Source: Corynebacterium afermentans subsp. lipophilum
GTDB lineage: Bacteria; Actinomycetota; Actinomycetes; Mycobacteriales; Mycobacteriaceae
DNA: 64,000 nt
Direction of reading: 5' to 3'
NCBI RefSeq assembly: GCF_030408375.1
Contig: NZ_CP046530.1
Coordinates: 1,612,001 to 1,676,000 of the forward strand
Within the stretch, counting starts at the first letter, position 1; each line of letters starts with the position of its first letter. Position numbers and translations under genes: made by a program. Below the pieces are notes generated by a model. That model did not search any database, had not been told where the DNA came from, and saw only the letters and a list, made by a program, of their open reading frames with translations. Of the stretch, positions 25,909-34,609 are shown piece after piece.

Positions 25909-26063
25909 GATGCTTACTCCTAAACGCTTACTTCTCGACGAACCCGCGGCCGAGCCCGTTACTGCACTCGAGAAGTAAGCATCCTGGGGTAAGCATCTAG
26001 ACCGGGTAAGCATCCTGGGGTAAGCATCTAGACCGGGTAAGCATCCTGGGGTAAGCATCCTCG
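25909..26063. repeat. TAAGCATC repeats with 31-bp tandem period (element C)
   Basis: TAAGCATCC/T occurs at 25976, 25990, 26007, 26021, 26038 and 26052, with a period of exactly 31 bases between 25976, 26007 and 26038. Inverted copies TAGATGCTTACTCC and CGCTTACTTCTCGACG lie at 25909-25940. The words are shared with element A at 20.1-20.2 kb, including CTCGAGAAGTAAGC. It lies upstream of tRNA-Val. Confidence 0.8.
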
Positions 26064-26139
26064 GCCGAGATGGGTTGAGTTACCCAGCCAACAGCAGTTT
26101 TCGCTTCCCACACAGGCTCTGCTACTCTGCTTGCTACGC

Positions 26140-26215
26140 GCGCCGTTAGCTCAGCTGGAAGAGCAACTGGTTTACACCCAGTAGGTCGGCGGTTCGAGCC
26201 CGTCATGGCGCACCA
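26140..26215 (+). tRNA. tRNA-Val (anticodon TAC)
   Basis: Cloverleaf complete: acceptor GCGCCGT with ATGGCGC, D arm TAGCTCAGCTGGAAGAGCA, anticodon stem ACTGG/CCAGT with loop TTTACAC (anticodon TAC), T arm with GGTTCGAGC, discriminator A and an encoded CCA. It reads GTA/GTG valine codons. A strong hairpin follows immediately. Confidence 0.97.
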
Positions 26216-26219
26216 AATC

Positions 26220-26255
26220 AATGGTCCCGATCCGGCATTCCGGAACGGGACCATT
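26220..26255 (+). terminator. Strong hairpin after tRNA-Val
   Basis: AATGGTCCCG pairs with CGGGACCATT, and inside it TCCGG pairs with CCGGA around a CATT loop, with one A-A mismatch. It starts four bases after the CCA of the tRNA. No T run follows, so it is a processing or termination hairpin of an unusual form. Confidence 0.7.
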
Positions 26256-26333
26256 CGCATTGCTGCCTAGCCCGGCGACGCCGCCGGCGCTGGCCCAAAC
26301 CAGCGGCCCGCGGCCGGCAGACCCCGAAACCGG

Positions 26334-26747
26334 CTAGCGGTTGCGCGGCGTGAGGCAGGAGGCCTGCCAGGCACCGAAGCGTTCCGCCTTCGTCTGGGTG
26401 AAGCCGGCGAGCTGGGCGGACTCGGCGATTTCGCTGGGCGGGACCACCCCGGCGGAGGCGGCGGAGCCAGCCCCGGGGGTCATCAGCCAGATGCGACCGC
26501 CGGGGCCGAGGCCGCGGGAGACGTCGACAAGATCATCGACGAGGTCGCCGTCCCCGTCGCGGAACCAGAGGAGGATGGTGTCGCAGGGTTCGTCCACGTC
26601 TTCGTCGAGAAGCTCGGCCCCGATGGCGTCCTCGATGGCCTCCGAGATGGCGGAATCCGCGTCCTCGTCCCAGCCGATCTCCTGCACAACATCACCCGGT
26701 TTTACCCCCAGGCGGGATGCGTAGGTGTCCACTCCTGTGGCACTCAA
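26334..26747 (-). CDS. DUF3052 family protein
   Basis: A 137-residue acidic protein: KPGDVVQEIGWDEDADSAIS and LWFRDGDGDLVDDLVD mark the DUF3052 family, known from M. tuberculosis Rv2239c next to aceE, an arrangement kept here. Function unknown. The start is TTG 26747, or possibly GTG 26735 (MDTYASR). It is divergent from aceE; the 177-base gap between them probably holds both promoters. A GCTTCTCGACG word (minus strand, 26603-26613) encodes Leu-Leu-Asp-Glu. Confidence 0.8.
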   Translation of the reverse strand: MSATGVDTYASRLGVKPGDVVQEIGWDEDADSAISEAIEDAIGAELLDEDVDEPCDTILLWFRDGDGDLVDDLVDVSRGLGPGGRIWLMTPGAGSAASAGVVPPSEIAESAQLAGFTQTKAERFGAWQASCLTPRNR

Positions 26748-26924
26748 AACTCCATGTCCTCCGTTTTTATCAAGATGTGGTTTGGGCGATAGCTTAACGT
26801 CGAGAAGCGAAGAATGCTCGCAAACCCGTGATTAGTCTCACCAAAGAGTACCCACTGTAAGACCGCACGCGCGCGAGCACGTATTCTGGGGAGCGTATTG
26901 CCCGACTGAAGCCAGGAGGTTGAA

Positions 26925-29741
26925 GTGGCCCAGAAAGAGACCAACATGGAAGACGCTCGCGCGAAGACCGCGTCCGAGGTTGACACCAACATTCTCTCGC
27001 TGCGCGAAGGCGTGGCGTCCTACCTGCATGATGCGGACCCCGAGGAAACCCAGGAATGGATGGACTCCCTCGACGGGCTGCTCGAAGAATCCGATCCGGA
27101 GCGCGCACGCTACCTCATGCTGCGCCTGATCGAGCGCGCCAACGCAAAGCGTGTGCCGCTGCCGGCGCTGTCCTCGACCGACCTGGTCAACACCATCCCC
27201 ACCAAGCTCGAGCCGGAATTCCCGGGCGACGAGCAGATTGAGAAGCGCTACCGCCGCTGGATGCGCTGGAACGCCGCAGTGATGGTGCACCGCGCGCAGC
27301 GCCCCGGCATCGCAGTCGGCGGCCACATCTCCACCTACGCCTCCGCGGCGGCGCTGTACGAGGTCGGCTTCAACCACTTCTTCAAGGGCAAGGACGCGCC
27401 GCAGGGCGGCGACCAGGTCTTCTTCCAGGGCCACGCCTCCCCCGGCATGTACGCCCGCGCCTTCATGGAAGGCCGCCTGAGCGAAGACGACCTGGATGGC
27501 TTCCGCCAGGAGCACTCCCGCAAGCAGGGCGGCCTGCCGTCCTACCCGCACCCGCACGGCATGCCGGAGTTCTGGGAATTCCCCACCGTGTCCATGGGCC
27601 TCGGCCCGATGAACGCCATCTACCAGGCACGCTTTAACAAGTACCTGCAGGACCGCGGCATCAAGGACACCGACCAGCAGCACGTCTGGGCGTTCCTCGG
27701 CGACGGCGAGATGGACGAGCCGGAATCCCGCGGCCTGATCCAGATGGCCTCCCTGTACGGCCTGGACAACCTCACCTTCGTGATCAACTGCAACCTGCAG
27801 CGTCTCGACGGCCCGGTGCGCGGCAACGGCCAGATCGTCCAGGAGCTGGAGAGCTTCTTCGTCGGCGCCGGCTGGAACGTGATCAAGGTCGTGTGGGGCC
27901 GCGAGTGGGACGAACTGCTGGAAAAGGATGAGGACGGCGCGCTCGTCCACATCATGAACACCACCAAGGACGGCGACTACCAGACCTTCAAGGCCAACGA
28001 CGGTGCCTACGTCCGCGAACACTTCTTCGGCCGCGACGAGCGCACCAAGAAGCTCGTCGAGGACATGACCGACGAGGAGATCTGGAACCTGCGCCGCGGC
28101 GGCCACGACTACCGCAAGGTCTATGCCGCCTACAAGCGCGCCCTGGAGACCAAGGGCAAGCCGACCGTCATCCTCGCCCACACCGTCAAGGGCTACGGCC
28201 TCGGCCACAACTTCGAGGGCCGCAACGCCACCCACCAGATGAAGAAGCTGGCCCTGGAGGACCTCAAGCTCTTCCGCGACAAGCAGCAGATCCCCATCTC
28301 CGACGAGGAGCTGGAGAAGGATCCGTTCATGCCGCCGTACTACCACCCCGGCGAGGACGCCGAGGAGATCAAGTACCTGAAGAAGCGCCGCGAGGAGCTC
28401 GGCGGCTACCTGCCGGAGCGCCGCCAGGACTACTCCCCGGTCGAGCTTCCGGAGTTTGAAAAGACCTTCAAGGCGCTGTTCAAGGACTCCGGCAAGCAGG
28501 AAGTCGCCTCCACCATGGCGCTCGTGCGCACCTTCAAGGCGCTCATGCGCGACAAGGAGCTGGGCAAGCGCATCGTCCCGATCATCCCGGACGAGGCCCG
28601 CACCTTCGGCCTGGACTCCTGGTTCCCGACGCTGAAGATCTACAACCCGCACGGCCAGAACTACGTGCCGGTGGACCACGACCTGCAGCTGTCCTACAAG
28701 GAGGCCACCGACGGCCAGATCCTGCACGAGGGCATCAACGAGGACGGCTCGTCGGCCTCCTTCATCGCCGCAGCGACGTCCTACGCCACCCACGGTGAGC
28801 CGATGATCCCGATGTACATCTTCTACTCGATGTTCGGCTTCCAGCGCACCGGCGACAACTTCTGGGCCGCCGGCGACCAGATGGGCCGCGGCTTCATCAT
28901 CGGCGCCACCGCCGGCCGCACCACCCTGTTCGGTGAGGGCCTGCAGCACATGGACGGCCACTCCCCGATCCTGGCGTCCACCAACCCGGCCGTCATCCCG
29001 TACGACCCGGCGTTCGCCTACGAGATGCCCTATATCATCTCCAAGGGCATCGAGCGCATGTACGGCCAGGGCGCCGGCAAGGACGAGAACGTGATGTACT
29101 ACATCACCGTCTACAACCAGCCCCACCACCAGCCGGCACGCCCGGAGAACCTGGACGTGGAGGGCCTGCACAAGGGCATCTACCTTTACGACGAAGGCAA
29201 GGATCTGGACAACAAGGTCTCCCTCCTCGCCTCCGGCGTGGGCATGCAGCAGGCGCTGCGCGCCCAGGAGATCCTGCAGGAGAAGTACAACGTCGGCGCC
29301 GCGATCTACTCCGTGACCTCCTGGACCGAGCTCGCCCGCGAGGGCCAGGCCAAGGCCGCCGAGCAGCTGCTCAACCCGGGTGAAGAGGTCGAGGAGGCGT
29401 TTGCCACCAAGCAGCTGAAGCAGACCTCCGGCCCGTACATCGCGACCTCGGACTTCGCGTCCGACCTGCAGGAGCAGATCCGCGCCTACGTCCCGGGCCA
29501 GTACATCGTGCTCGGTGCCGACGGCTTCGGCTTCGCCGACACCCGCGAAGGCGCCCGCCGCTTCTTCAACATCGACGCCGAGTCCATGACCGTCGCCGCC
29601 CTGCTCGGCCTGGCCAACGAAGGCAAGATCGACCGCTCCGTGGCTGCCCAGGCGGCCAAGGACCTGAAGATCGACGACCCGACCGCCACCGCCGCCGACG
29701 AGGACGGCGAGGACGTCGGCCCGGAGAACGCCGCCGAGTAG
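26925..29741 (+). CDS. aceE: Pyruvate dehydrogenase E1 component
   Basis: Homodimeric-type E1 of 938 residues that decarboxylates pyruvate with thiamine diphosphate and feeds the E2 lipoyl domain. The cofactor motif is seen in [14 protein letters not shown] followed about 25 residues later by [11 protein letters not shown]. Other family blocks are [48 protein letters not shown] and [13 protein letters not shown]. It reads like C. glutamicum AceE throughout. GTG 26925 is preceded by AGGAGG at seven bases; an ATG at 26946 is possible. The C-terminus has an acidic Ala-rich tail ([17 protein letters not shown]). Confidence 0.97.
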   Translation: MAQKETNMEDARAKTASEVDTNILSLREGVASYLHDADPEETQEWMDSLDGLLEESDPERARYLMLRLIERANAKRVPLPALSSTDLVNTIPTKLEPEFPGDEQIEKRYRRWMRWNAAVMVHRAQRPGIAVGGHISTYASAAALYEVGFNHFFKGKDAPQGGDQVFFQGHASPGMYARAFMEGRLSEDDLDGFRQEHSRKQGGLPSYPHPHGMPEFWEFPTVSMGLGPMNAIYQARFNKYLQDRGIKDTDQQHVWAFLGDGEMDEPESRGLIQMASLYGLDNLTFVINCNLQRLDGPVRGNGQIVQELESFFVGAGWNVIKVVWGREWDELLEKDEDGALVHIMNTTKDGDYQTFKANDGAYVREHFFGRDERTKKLVEDMTDEEIWNLRRGGHDYRKVYAAYKRALETKGKPTVILAHTVKGYGLGHNFEGRNATHQMKKLALEDLKLFRDKQQIPISDEELEKDPFMPPYYHPGEDAEEIKYLKKRREELGGYLPERRQDYSPVELPEFEKTFKALFKDSGKQEVASTMALVRTFKALMRDKELGKRIVPIIPDEARTFGLDSWFPTLKIYNPHGQNYVPVDHDLQLSYKEATDGQILHEGINEDGSSASFIAAATSYATHGEPMIPMYIFYSMFGFQRTGDNFWAAGDQMGRGFIIGATAGRTTLFGEGLQHMDGHSPILASTNPAVIPYDPAFAYEMPYIISKGIERMYGQGAGKDENVMYYITVYNQPHHQPARPENLDVEGLHKGIYLYDEGKDLDNKVSLLASGVGMQQALRAQEILQEKYNVGAAIYSVTSWTELAREGQAKAAEQLLNPGEEVEEAFATKQLKQTSGPYIATSDFASDLQEQIRAYVPGQYIVLGADGFGFADTREGARRFFNIDAESMTVAALLGLANEGKIDRSVAAQAAKDLKIDDPTATAADEDGEDVGPENAAE

Positions 29742-29775
29742 TTCTTTGGGGCTCTGGGCTTAGCGCCTAGCGACG

Positions 29776-29811
29776 AAGGGGCGTTCCCGGTTGCGGAACG
29801 CCCCTTTTGTT
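29776..29811 (+). terminator. Rho-independent terminator of aceE
   Basis: AAGGGGCGTTCC, a seven-base loop CGGTTGC and GGAACGCCCCTTTT, followed by TTGT. Perfect stem with T-run, 35 bases after the aceE stop. Confidence 0.93.
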
Positions 29812-29950
29812 GTGCCTTTTTGGGGTTCGGCAGGGGTGCCTGACAGATTACAGCGGACACTTGCGCCGACCTGGGCCGATGCGGGCCCGCTGACAGATTC
29901 CGCCGCGATCCGTCATGGAGTGCCGTCCAAACGGCTGGTTTGGCGGCCCG

Positions 29951-30083
29951 GTGCAAATTTGTTCACGGCGTGGTGAATGATCCCGCACCATTCGAGCATC
30001 CGACCTGGGCAGAGTGAACAAATTGCACGGGGAAAGAAGATTCGTTCACTGGATCGCAGAACCCGGGTGAACAAATTTGCGGC
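29951..30083. repeat. GTGAACAAATTTGC word array (element D)
   Basis: GTGCAAATTTGTTCAC (29951-29966) is followed by the inverse words GTGAACAAATTGCAC (30014-30028) and GGTGAACAAATTTGC (30066-30080), with a broken copy TTCGTTCAC between. Just before, CTGACAGATT occurs twice (about 29841 and 29890). The rest of the gap between the aceE terminator and the convergent YPDG gene shows no gene. Confidence 0.7.
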
Positions 30084-30117
30084 AAGCCCCGGCGTCCGCC
30101 GCTACTGCAACGGTCCC

Positions 30118-30996
30118 CTACATCTTGGGCAGGAACTGTTGCAGCTGCGGCCACGTGAAGGCGGCTGCGCCAACCAAAAGTGCGAGGACGCCGAAGATGA
30201 GGCCGAGCTTCTGTGCCGTGGACGAGCCCGTTTCTGCCTCGGGCGCAGGAGCCGGCTTCGATGGCTCAGGCTGCAGCGCCGGGTCCTCGGGCAGCGTCAC
30301 GCCTTGCCCGGAGTTGTCGATGGCTGTCCATGTCCTGCGCTCGCTCCCGTCCTCGAACACGGTGACGACCTCGAAGTTTGCGTCGCTGTAGGAGTCGGTC
30401 GGCACTTTCGCTGTGATGGTTCCGGTCGCCTGGTCCACGCTCCAGTCCCAGCCATCGCCGCCGGTGACTTTCCACTCCGCATTCGTCGGTAGGTCTAGGT
30501 GGAACTGATTCTCTGGCGTCAGCGTCAGGGTCTGGCCGGGATCGGCGGGGACACGGGCGTCGTAAACCGGGTTGTAGTAGAACGCATCATCGGAGGTCAG
30601 CTTGATCTTCTGCGGGTACAGCTCATGCGACCCGTCTGGGAACTTCACGCGGATCGCGAATTCGATGACGTTCTCCCCCGGCTGCGGAGGCGCTTCCCTG
30701 GTGTAGTTGTTTAACCGGACGGCAAGGGGCTGGCTCACATACTCGCGCTCTCCGTTAAACAGCTGCGCCTTGTTACGCAGCGTGTCTTCGCCGGTCTGCT
30801 TCCATACCGTCCCCTCCGGCACGCCGAGAAGCTCGTACTCGGTGGTCTCGGTGTAGCCATCGCTCGGTTTGAAATGCACGTGCCGCGGCGCGGGGTCGAA
30901 GTGCGGCGTGTACTCGTCGGCCATCGCGGCGGAGGCGGCGGGCGCGATCAGGCCGGCGGCGACGACAACCACGGCCGGGAGTGCGAAGCGTTGCAT
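30118..30996 (-). CDS. Secreted YPDG/Rib-like surface protein
   Basis: A 292-residue protein with a signal peptide (MQRFALPAVVVVAAGLIAPA), extracellular repeats and a C-terminal membrane helix (KLGLIFGVLALLVGAAAFTW) with a short tail. The two repeats carry VKFPDGSHELY and VFEDGSERRTW, variants of the YPDG motif of corynebacterial and other Gram-positive surface proteins; a Pro/Ala-rich spacer precedes the anchor. It probably sits on the cell surface as an adhesin or wall-associated protein. No LPxTG motif is seen. ATG 30996 chosen because of the signal peptide. Confidence 0.75.
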   Translation of the reverse strand: MQRFALPAVVVVAAGLIAPAASAAMADEYTPHFDPAPRHVHFKPSDGYTETTEYELLGVPEGTVWKQTGEDTLRNKAQLFNGEREYVSQPLAVRLNNYTREAPPQPGENVIEFAIRVKFPDGSHELYPQKIKLTSDDAFYYNPVYDARVPADPGQTLTLTPENQFHLDLPTNAEWKVTGGDGWDWSVDQATGTITAKVPTDSYSDANFEVVTVFEDGSERRTWTAIDNSGQGVTLPEDPALQPEPSKPAPAPEAETGSSTAQKLGLIFGVLALLVGAAAFTWPQLQQFLPKM

Positions 30997-31013
30997 GCGC
31001 TTATCATAACGGC

Positions 31014-31307
31014 ATGGAACTTTCGCAGCGGTTGGACCTTGGCGGCTTGCTCGCCGACGACTCGGACGCCCAAGAGCAGGCGGAGGCGCGGGGCACGTTC
31101 GCGCGCATCGCGGAGCTCGTGGAGGACGTCTCCGGCGTCGAGCTTGAACCGGAAACAACGATTGACGGGAGCGGGATTTCGTCGTTAAGCCGTATTGAGC
31201 TCGCCGTTCGCATCGAGGAGGAGTTCGCAGTGCCTATCGACGAGCACGTCTACGCCCAATGCACCACCGCCCAAGACCTCGCCGACTATGTGGAGGAACA
31301 CCAGTGA
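31014..31307 (+). CDS. Stand-alone acyl carrier protein
   Basis: A 97-residue protein with the ACP four-helix pattern: FARIAELVEDVSGVELEPE, then GISSLSRIELAVRIEEEF and a final helix TTAQDLADYVEE. The phosphopantetheine Ser would be in SSLSRIEL, where most ACPs have DSL; the preceding Asp is here Ser. It overlaps the next gene by four bases (GTGA) and so forms an operon with the NagD-like phosphatase. Start at ATG 31014; divergent from the surface protein (17-base gap). A CGTCGTTAAGC word lies at 31180-31190. Confidence 0.85.
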   Translation: MELSQRLDLGGLLADDSDAQEQAEARGTFARIAELVEDVSGVELEPETTIDGSGISSLSRIELAVRIEEEFAVPIDEHVYAQCTTAQDLADYVEEHQ

Positions 31308-32110
31308 TTTCGTATTTGACCGACATGGATGGTGTCCTGCACCGCGAGGGCGAGATCATCCCCGGCGCCAAGGAGTTCGTCGGCGCGCTGCGCAGCGAAG
31401 ACATCGATTTTATGGTGCTGACCAACAACTCGATCCAGACCCCACGCGATCTGTCCGCAAAGCTGATGCGCATGGGCCTTGACATCGAACCGGAGCGCAT
31501 CTGGACCTCCGCCACGGCGACCGCGAAGTTTTTGTCGCAACAGGCAGGCGAGGCCTCCGCGTACGTCATCGGGGAAGCTGGCTTGACGACGGCTTTGCAC
31601 GAAATCGGCTGGATCCTCACCGACACGGACCCCGACTTCGTCGTGCTGGGCGAAACCCGCACCTACTCCTTCGAAGCGCTGACCACCGCGTCGAACCTGA
31701 TCCGCAACGGCTCGCGGTTCATCGCCACCAACCCGGATCTGACCGGCCCGGGGCCCGCAGGCGTGGTGCCGGCGACCGGGTCCGTGGCCACCATGATCAC
31801 CGCCGTGACCGGCATGGAGCCCTACTACGTGGGCAAACCGAACCCGGTGATGATGCGCTCGGCGCTGAACAACATCGGCGCGCACTCCGAGAACACGGTG
31901 ATGATCGGCGACCGCATGGACACCGACGTCAAGGCCGGCCTCGAGGCGGGTATGCGCACCGTGCTCGTGCGCTCGGGTATCGCCGACGACTCCGAGATAG
32001 CCAAGTACCCCTTCCGCCCCACCGCGGTGCTGGATTCAGTGGCGGACCTGGTGGAGCGGATCTGGGATCCGTTCGGCGACGGGTTCTACACCGGAAGCGG
32101 CAGCGAGTAG
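31304..32110 (+). CDS. HAD-IIA phosphatase (NagD family)
   Basis: A 268-residue HAD-IIA protein: DMDGVLHRE (motif I), VLTNNSIQTP (motif II), GKPNPVMM (Lys) and MIGDRMDTDVKAG (motif III/IV). The family dephosphorylates nucleotides and sugar phosphates. The GTG start at 31304 overlaps the ACP stop (GTGA), pointing to a coupled pair, as if the enzyme served in an ACP- or lipid-related process, though that is inference. The last 180 bases are also covered on the other strand by the tail of the HEPN-like frame. Confidence 0.92.
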   Translation: MISYLTDMDGVLHREGEIIPGAKEFVGALRSEDIDFMVLTNNSIQTPRDLSAKLMRMGLDIEPERIWTSATATAKFLSQQAGEASAYVIGEAGLTTALHEIGWILTDTDPDFVVLGETRTYSFEALTTASNLIRNGSRFIATNPDLTGPGPAGVVPATGSVATMITAVTGMEPYYVGKPNPVMMRSALNNIGAHSENTVMIGDRMDTDVKAGLEAGMRTVLVRSGIADDSEIAKYPFRPTAVLDSVADLVERIWDPFGDGFYTGSGSE

Positions 32111-32519
32111 TCGCAGTCGACGGCGCGAGTTGGCGCGCCCTATTGACGAGCTTCACTGACAGCCTCGAAGTCTGTTTAACCTGCACTTCGCTAAGGCCGA
32201 CGTCGCTGTAATTGGCCATCGTCTTCTTTTGCAGCACCGTGTTCAAGGCCTTCGCGGCATCCTTTTCACCAGCCAATTCGAGCATGCGCACCGCCTCGAA
32301 GTGATCGGCAGATCGGTTGTATTCACCGGTCAGCGCTCCGCAGATCACATCACCGGCTCCGATCGCTGCGTTGATGTAGCTCGAGATCACAGCGTTTGCC
32401 CCGAACTCGCCCTCCGCGAATTGCGCCAACTCCAGGTGCTCTTCTACGCGGAGCATCCGCTTGCGCAAGACAGCGTTGCTAGCTTGCGCGGTCTTGCCCT
32501 TGCCCGCTCGTGGTGCCAC
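31929..32519 (-). CDS. HEPN-like toxin candidate with overrun C-terminus
   Basis: A 196-codon frame from ATG 32519 (MAPRAGKGKT). Residues 1-130 are helical and look like a HEPN domain: NAVISSYINAAIGAGDVICG, then NRSADHFEAVRML and a final NYSDVGLS..SVKLVNRARQ. HEPN toxins cut RNA or other targets and pair with MNT antitoxins, as here. From residue 131 the sequence turns into Arg- and Pro-rich text that is antisense to nagD, so the original stop was probably lost or lies in another frame. Its start overlaps the MNT gene by 41 bases. The usual R-x4-6-H motif is not exact (R-S-A-D-H). Confidence 0.6.
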   Translation of the reverse strand: MAPRAGKGKTAQASNAVLRKRMLRVEEHLELAQFAEGEFGANAVISSYINAAIGAGDVICGALTGEYNRSADHFEAVRMLELAGEKDAAKALNTVLQKKTMANYSDVGLSEVQVKQTSRLSVKLVNRARQLAPSTATTRCRFRCRTRRRTDPRSAPPGPPLNPAPRWGGRGTWLSRSRRRYPSARARCAYPPRGRP

Positions 32520-33123
32520 GAATCCCCCTCAGAATCCCCCGAACTTCTTGCGGGTCACCGTATATGGTCTTGCCCTCGCCCGCTATGTTGTCGACGATCG
32601 CGCCCGGGTTTTCCTGGCCGCGCGTCCACACGACAACGTTGACGGGCACCCCTGTCCAGGCTTCTACCTGCCGGGATAGCTCGTACGCTCCGTTTTCCGC
32701 CTGCACCGCCGCCGATTCGCTGTCCACCAGAATGAGCAAATCAATGTCGCTGGAATCCCCCATCTCGCCCCGGGCCGCCGAGCCGAAAAGTACGCACCCC
32801 GACACGCTCACGGGCCAAGCATCCAGGGACTGCGCGATGCGGGAGTACAGCTCCTCGGTCGCGTGAGCGATTTCCCGGATCGGGGCGGCGAGCAGGTGTT
32901 GTTGATTCAGCGAGTAGCCCCTCGCTTGCCCCAGCATCCGCTCAAGAACAACCCCGCTCCGGGCGAGCCGTTCCAAACTACGGCGCACGCTGGACAGCGA
33001 CGGACCCGCCACCAGGCCGTAAACCTGCTGAGCAGTGAGCTCCACGGGCGCCCGGCCAAGTGCGAGCAGCACCGCTGCATCTGCGTCGGAGCAGATGGCA
33101 GTAAACGGGTTCTGAAGCTTCAC
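32479..33123 (-). CDS. wHTH-MNT nucleotidyltransferase, antitoxin candidate
   Basis: A 214-residue protein. Residues 10-90 form a winged helix-turn-helix (DAAVLLALGRAPVELTAQQV, then SLSSVRRSLERLARSGVV). Residues 105-160 form a minimal nucleotidyltransferase with GSAARGEMGDSSDIDLLILV, i.e. the GSxxxG and SDxD metal motif. The MNT partner of HEPN toxins AMPylates and so silences the toxin. The fused DNA-binding domain and the three palindromes directly before the GTG start (33123) suggest that it also represses its own promoter. There is no ribosome-binding site, so the message may be leaderless. Confidence 0.85.
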   Translation of the reverse strand: MKLQNPFTAICSDADAAVLLALGRAPVELTAQQVYGLVAGPSLSSVRRSLERLARSGVVLERMLGQARGYSLNQQHLLAAPIREIAHATEELYSRIAQSLDAWPVSVSGCVLFGSAARGEMGDSSDIDLLILVDSESAAVQAENGAYELSRQVEAWTGVPVNVVVWTRGQENPGAIVDNIAGEGKTIYGDPQEVRGILRGIRGTTSGQGQDRAS

Positions 33124-33124
33124 A

Positions 33125-33180
33125 GTGTCAATTTTGACACGTGAGTGTCATTTTTGAAACACCTGCGTCAAAATTGACAC
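33125..33180. promoter_or_regulatory. Triple operator upstream of the wHTH-MNT gene
   Basis: Three palindromes start exactly 20 bases apart: GTGTCAATTTTGACAC at 33125, GTGTCATTTTTGAAACAC at 33145 and GCGTCAAAATTGACAC at 33165. The half-site is GTGTCAA with TTGACAC two bases apart; the middle copy is imperfect. Even 20-base spacing puts the sites on the same DNA face. The first site begins one base before the start codon, so binding would block transcription from or near the start. Confidence 0.85.
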
Positions 33181-33214
33181 GGCCAAGCAGGCCCCGGGCC
33201 ACCAGGCCCCCGAG

Positions 33215-34609
33215 TTACACCGCCGAGTCGGAGCCGGCGACGTAGAAGCGCTGGTGGTTGACAAACTCGTCCATGCCCAGGGGCCCGAGCTCGCGGCCCA
33301 GGCCGGATGCCTTCACGCCGCCGAACGGCAGCTCGGCGCCGCGCGCCTGCGGGATGTTCACGTGGATCATGCCGGTGTCGACCTTCGCGGCGACCTTCTT
33401 GGCGCGCTCGGCGTCTTCGGACATCACCGCGCCGCCGAGGCCGTAGCGGGAATCGTTGGCCAGCTCGATCGCCTCCTCCTCGGAGGAAACCTTGTACACC
33501 TCGGCCACGGGCCCGAAGAACTCCTCGTAGTAGGAGTCGGAGCCGACCGGGATGTCGGTGATCACGGCCGGGGTGATGTAGGCGCCCTTGCCGGTGACCT
33601 CGCCGCCGACGCGCAGGTTCGCGCCCTCCTCCACGGCCAGGCGCAGCTGCTGCGCGAGTAGCTCGGCGGCGTCGCGGGAGGACAGCGGGTAGAACTCGTT
33701 GCCCTCGCCGGGGTTGAGCGGGTCGCCTTCGCTATACGACGACGCCAGGTCCACCAACGCCTGCACAAACTCGTCGTAAATGTCCTCCATGACGATCATG
33801 CGCTTGTTGGACGTGCAGGCCTGGCCTACGTTGCCGATGCGCTTGTTCCACGCGGTCTCGGCGGCCTTAGCCACGTCGGAAGAATCCAGCACGACGTACG
33901 CGTCGGTGCCGCCGAGCTCGAGCACGCACTTCTTCAGCGCCTGGCCGGCCTGGGAGGCGATGGTGCGCCCGGCGCGCTCGGAGCCGGTCAGGGACACGCC
34001 CTGGACGCGGTCGTCGTTGATCAGCGTGGAGACCTGCGAGTGCTTGGCGTACAGGTTCGTGTACAGGCCCTTCGGCGCGCCCGCCTCGTCGAAGATCTTC
34101 TCAATCGCGGCGGCGGAGCAGGGGCAGATCTCGGCGTGCTTGACCATCACCACGTTGCCGGCCATCAGCGCCGGTGCTGCGAAGCGGGCGACCTGGTAGT
34201 ACGGGAAGTTCCACGGCATGATGCCCAGGATCACGCCGAGCGGGACCTTGCGCATGACGGAGGTGCCGCCGCGCTCGTTCGGGATCTCCTCGTCGGCGCC
34301 GAACTCCGCGCCGTTGTCGGCGTAGTAGTTGAAGATCTCGACGACGTCGTTGATCTCGCCGTCGCCTTCCTTGACCGATTTGCCCATCTCTTCTGCGATG
34401 ATGCGGGTGAGCTCGGCGCGTTGCTCGTCGAAAAGCTTCGCGACCTTGCGCAGCACCTCGGCGCGCTCCTCGAAGCTCTTCTCGCGCCACTGCTTGAACG
34501 TGTCGTTTGCGGTGGCCAGCGCGGTTTCGAGCTCGTCGTCGGTGATGAAGTCGAAGGACTCGACGATCTCGTTGTTCTTCGGGTTTTGTACGCGGTATTT
34601 AGTAGACAT
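33215..34609 (-). CDS. NAD(P)-dependent aldehyde dehydrogenase, SSADH-like
   Basis: A 464-residue ALDH starting MSTKYRVQNPKNNEIV. Catalytic Cys is in NVGQACTSNKR, the general-base Glu in LELGGTDAY, with MPWNFPYYQ and LTGSERAG as cofactor-binding blocks. It is closest in style to the short succinate-semialdehyde dehydrogenases (GabD/Sad type), which turn succinate semialdehyde into succinate. No GABA transaminase gene is nearby, so the natural aldehyde is uncertain. Its start overlaps the end of the preceding 106-residue gene by 11 bases. Confidence 0.93.
   Translation of the reverse strand: MSTKYRVQNPKNNEIVESFDFITDDELETALATANDTFKQWREKSFEERAEVLRKVAKLFDEQRAELTRIIAEEMGKSVKEGDGEINDVVEIFNYYADNGAEFGADEEIPNERGGTSVMRKVPLGVILGIMPWNFPYYQVARFAAPALMAGNVVMVKHAEICPCSAAAIEKIFDEAGAPKGLYTNLYAKHSQVSTLINDDRVQGVSLTGSERAGRTIASQAGQALKKCVLELGGTDAYVVLDSSDVAKAAETAWNKRIGNVGQACTSNKRMIVMEDIYDEFVQALVDLASSYSEGDPLNPGEGNEFYPLSSRDAAELLAQQLRLAVEEGANLRVGGEVTGKGAYITPAVITDIPVGSDSYYEEFFGPVAEVYKVSSEEEAIELANDSRYGLGGAVMSEDAERAKKVAAKVDTGMIHVNIPQARGAELPFGGVKASGLGRELGPLGMDEFVNHQRFYVAGSDSAV

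Noticed and set aside
25976..26063. 31-base tandem repeats taken as a CRISPR array
   Set aside because: No unique spacers, period equals the whole unit, and no cas genes nearby; it belongs to the TAAGCATCC element.
26838..29171. A 777-codon open frame on the minus strand opposite aceE
   Set aside because: Same cause: codon-position effect of aceE; the Val/His/Glu-rich text matches no fold and runs through the aceE leader.
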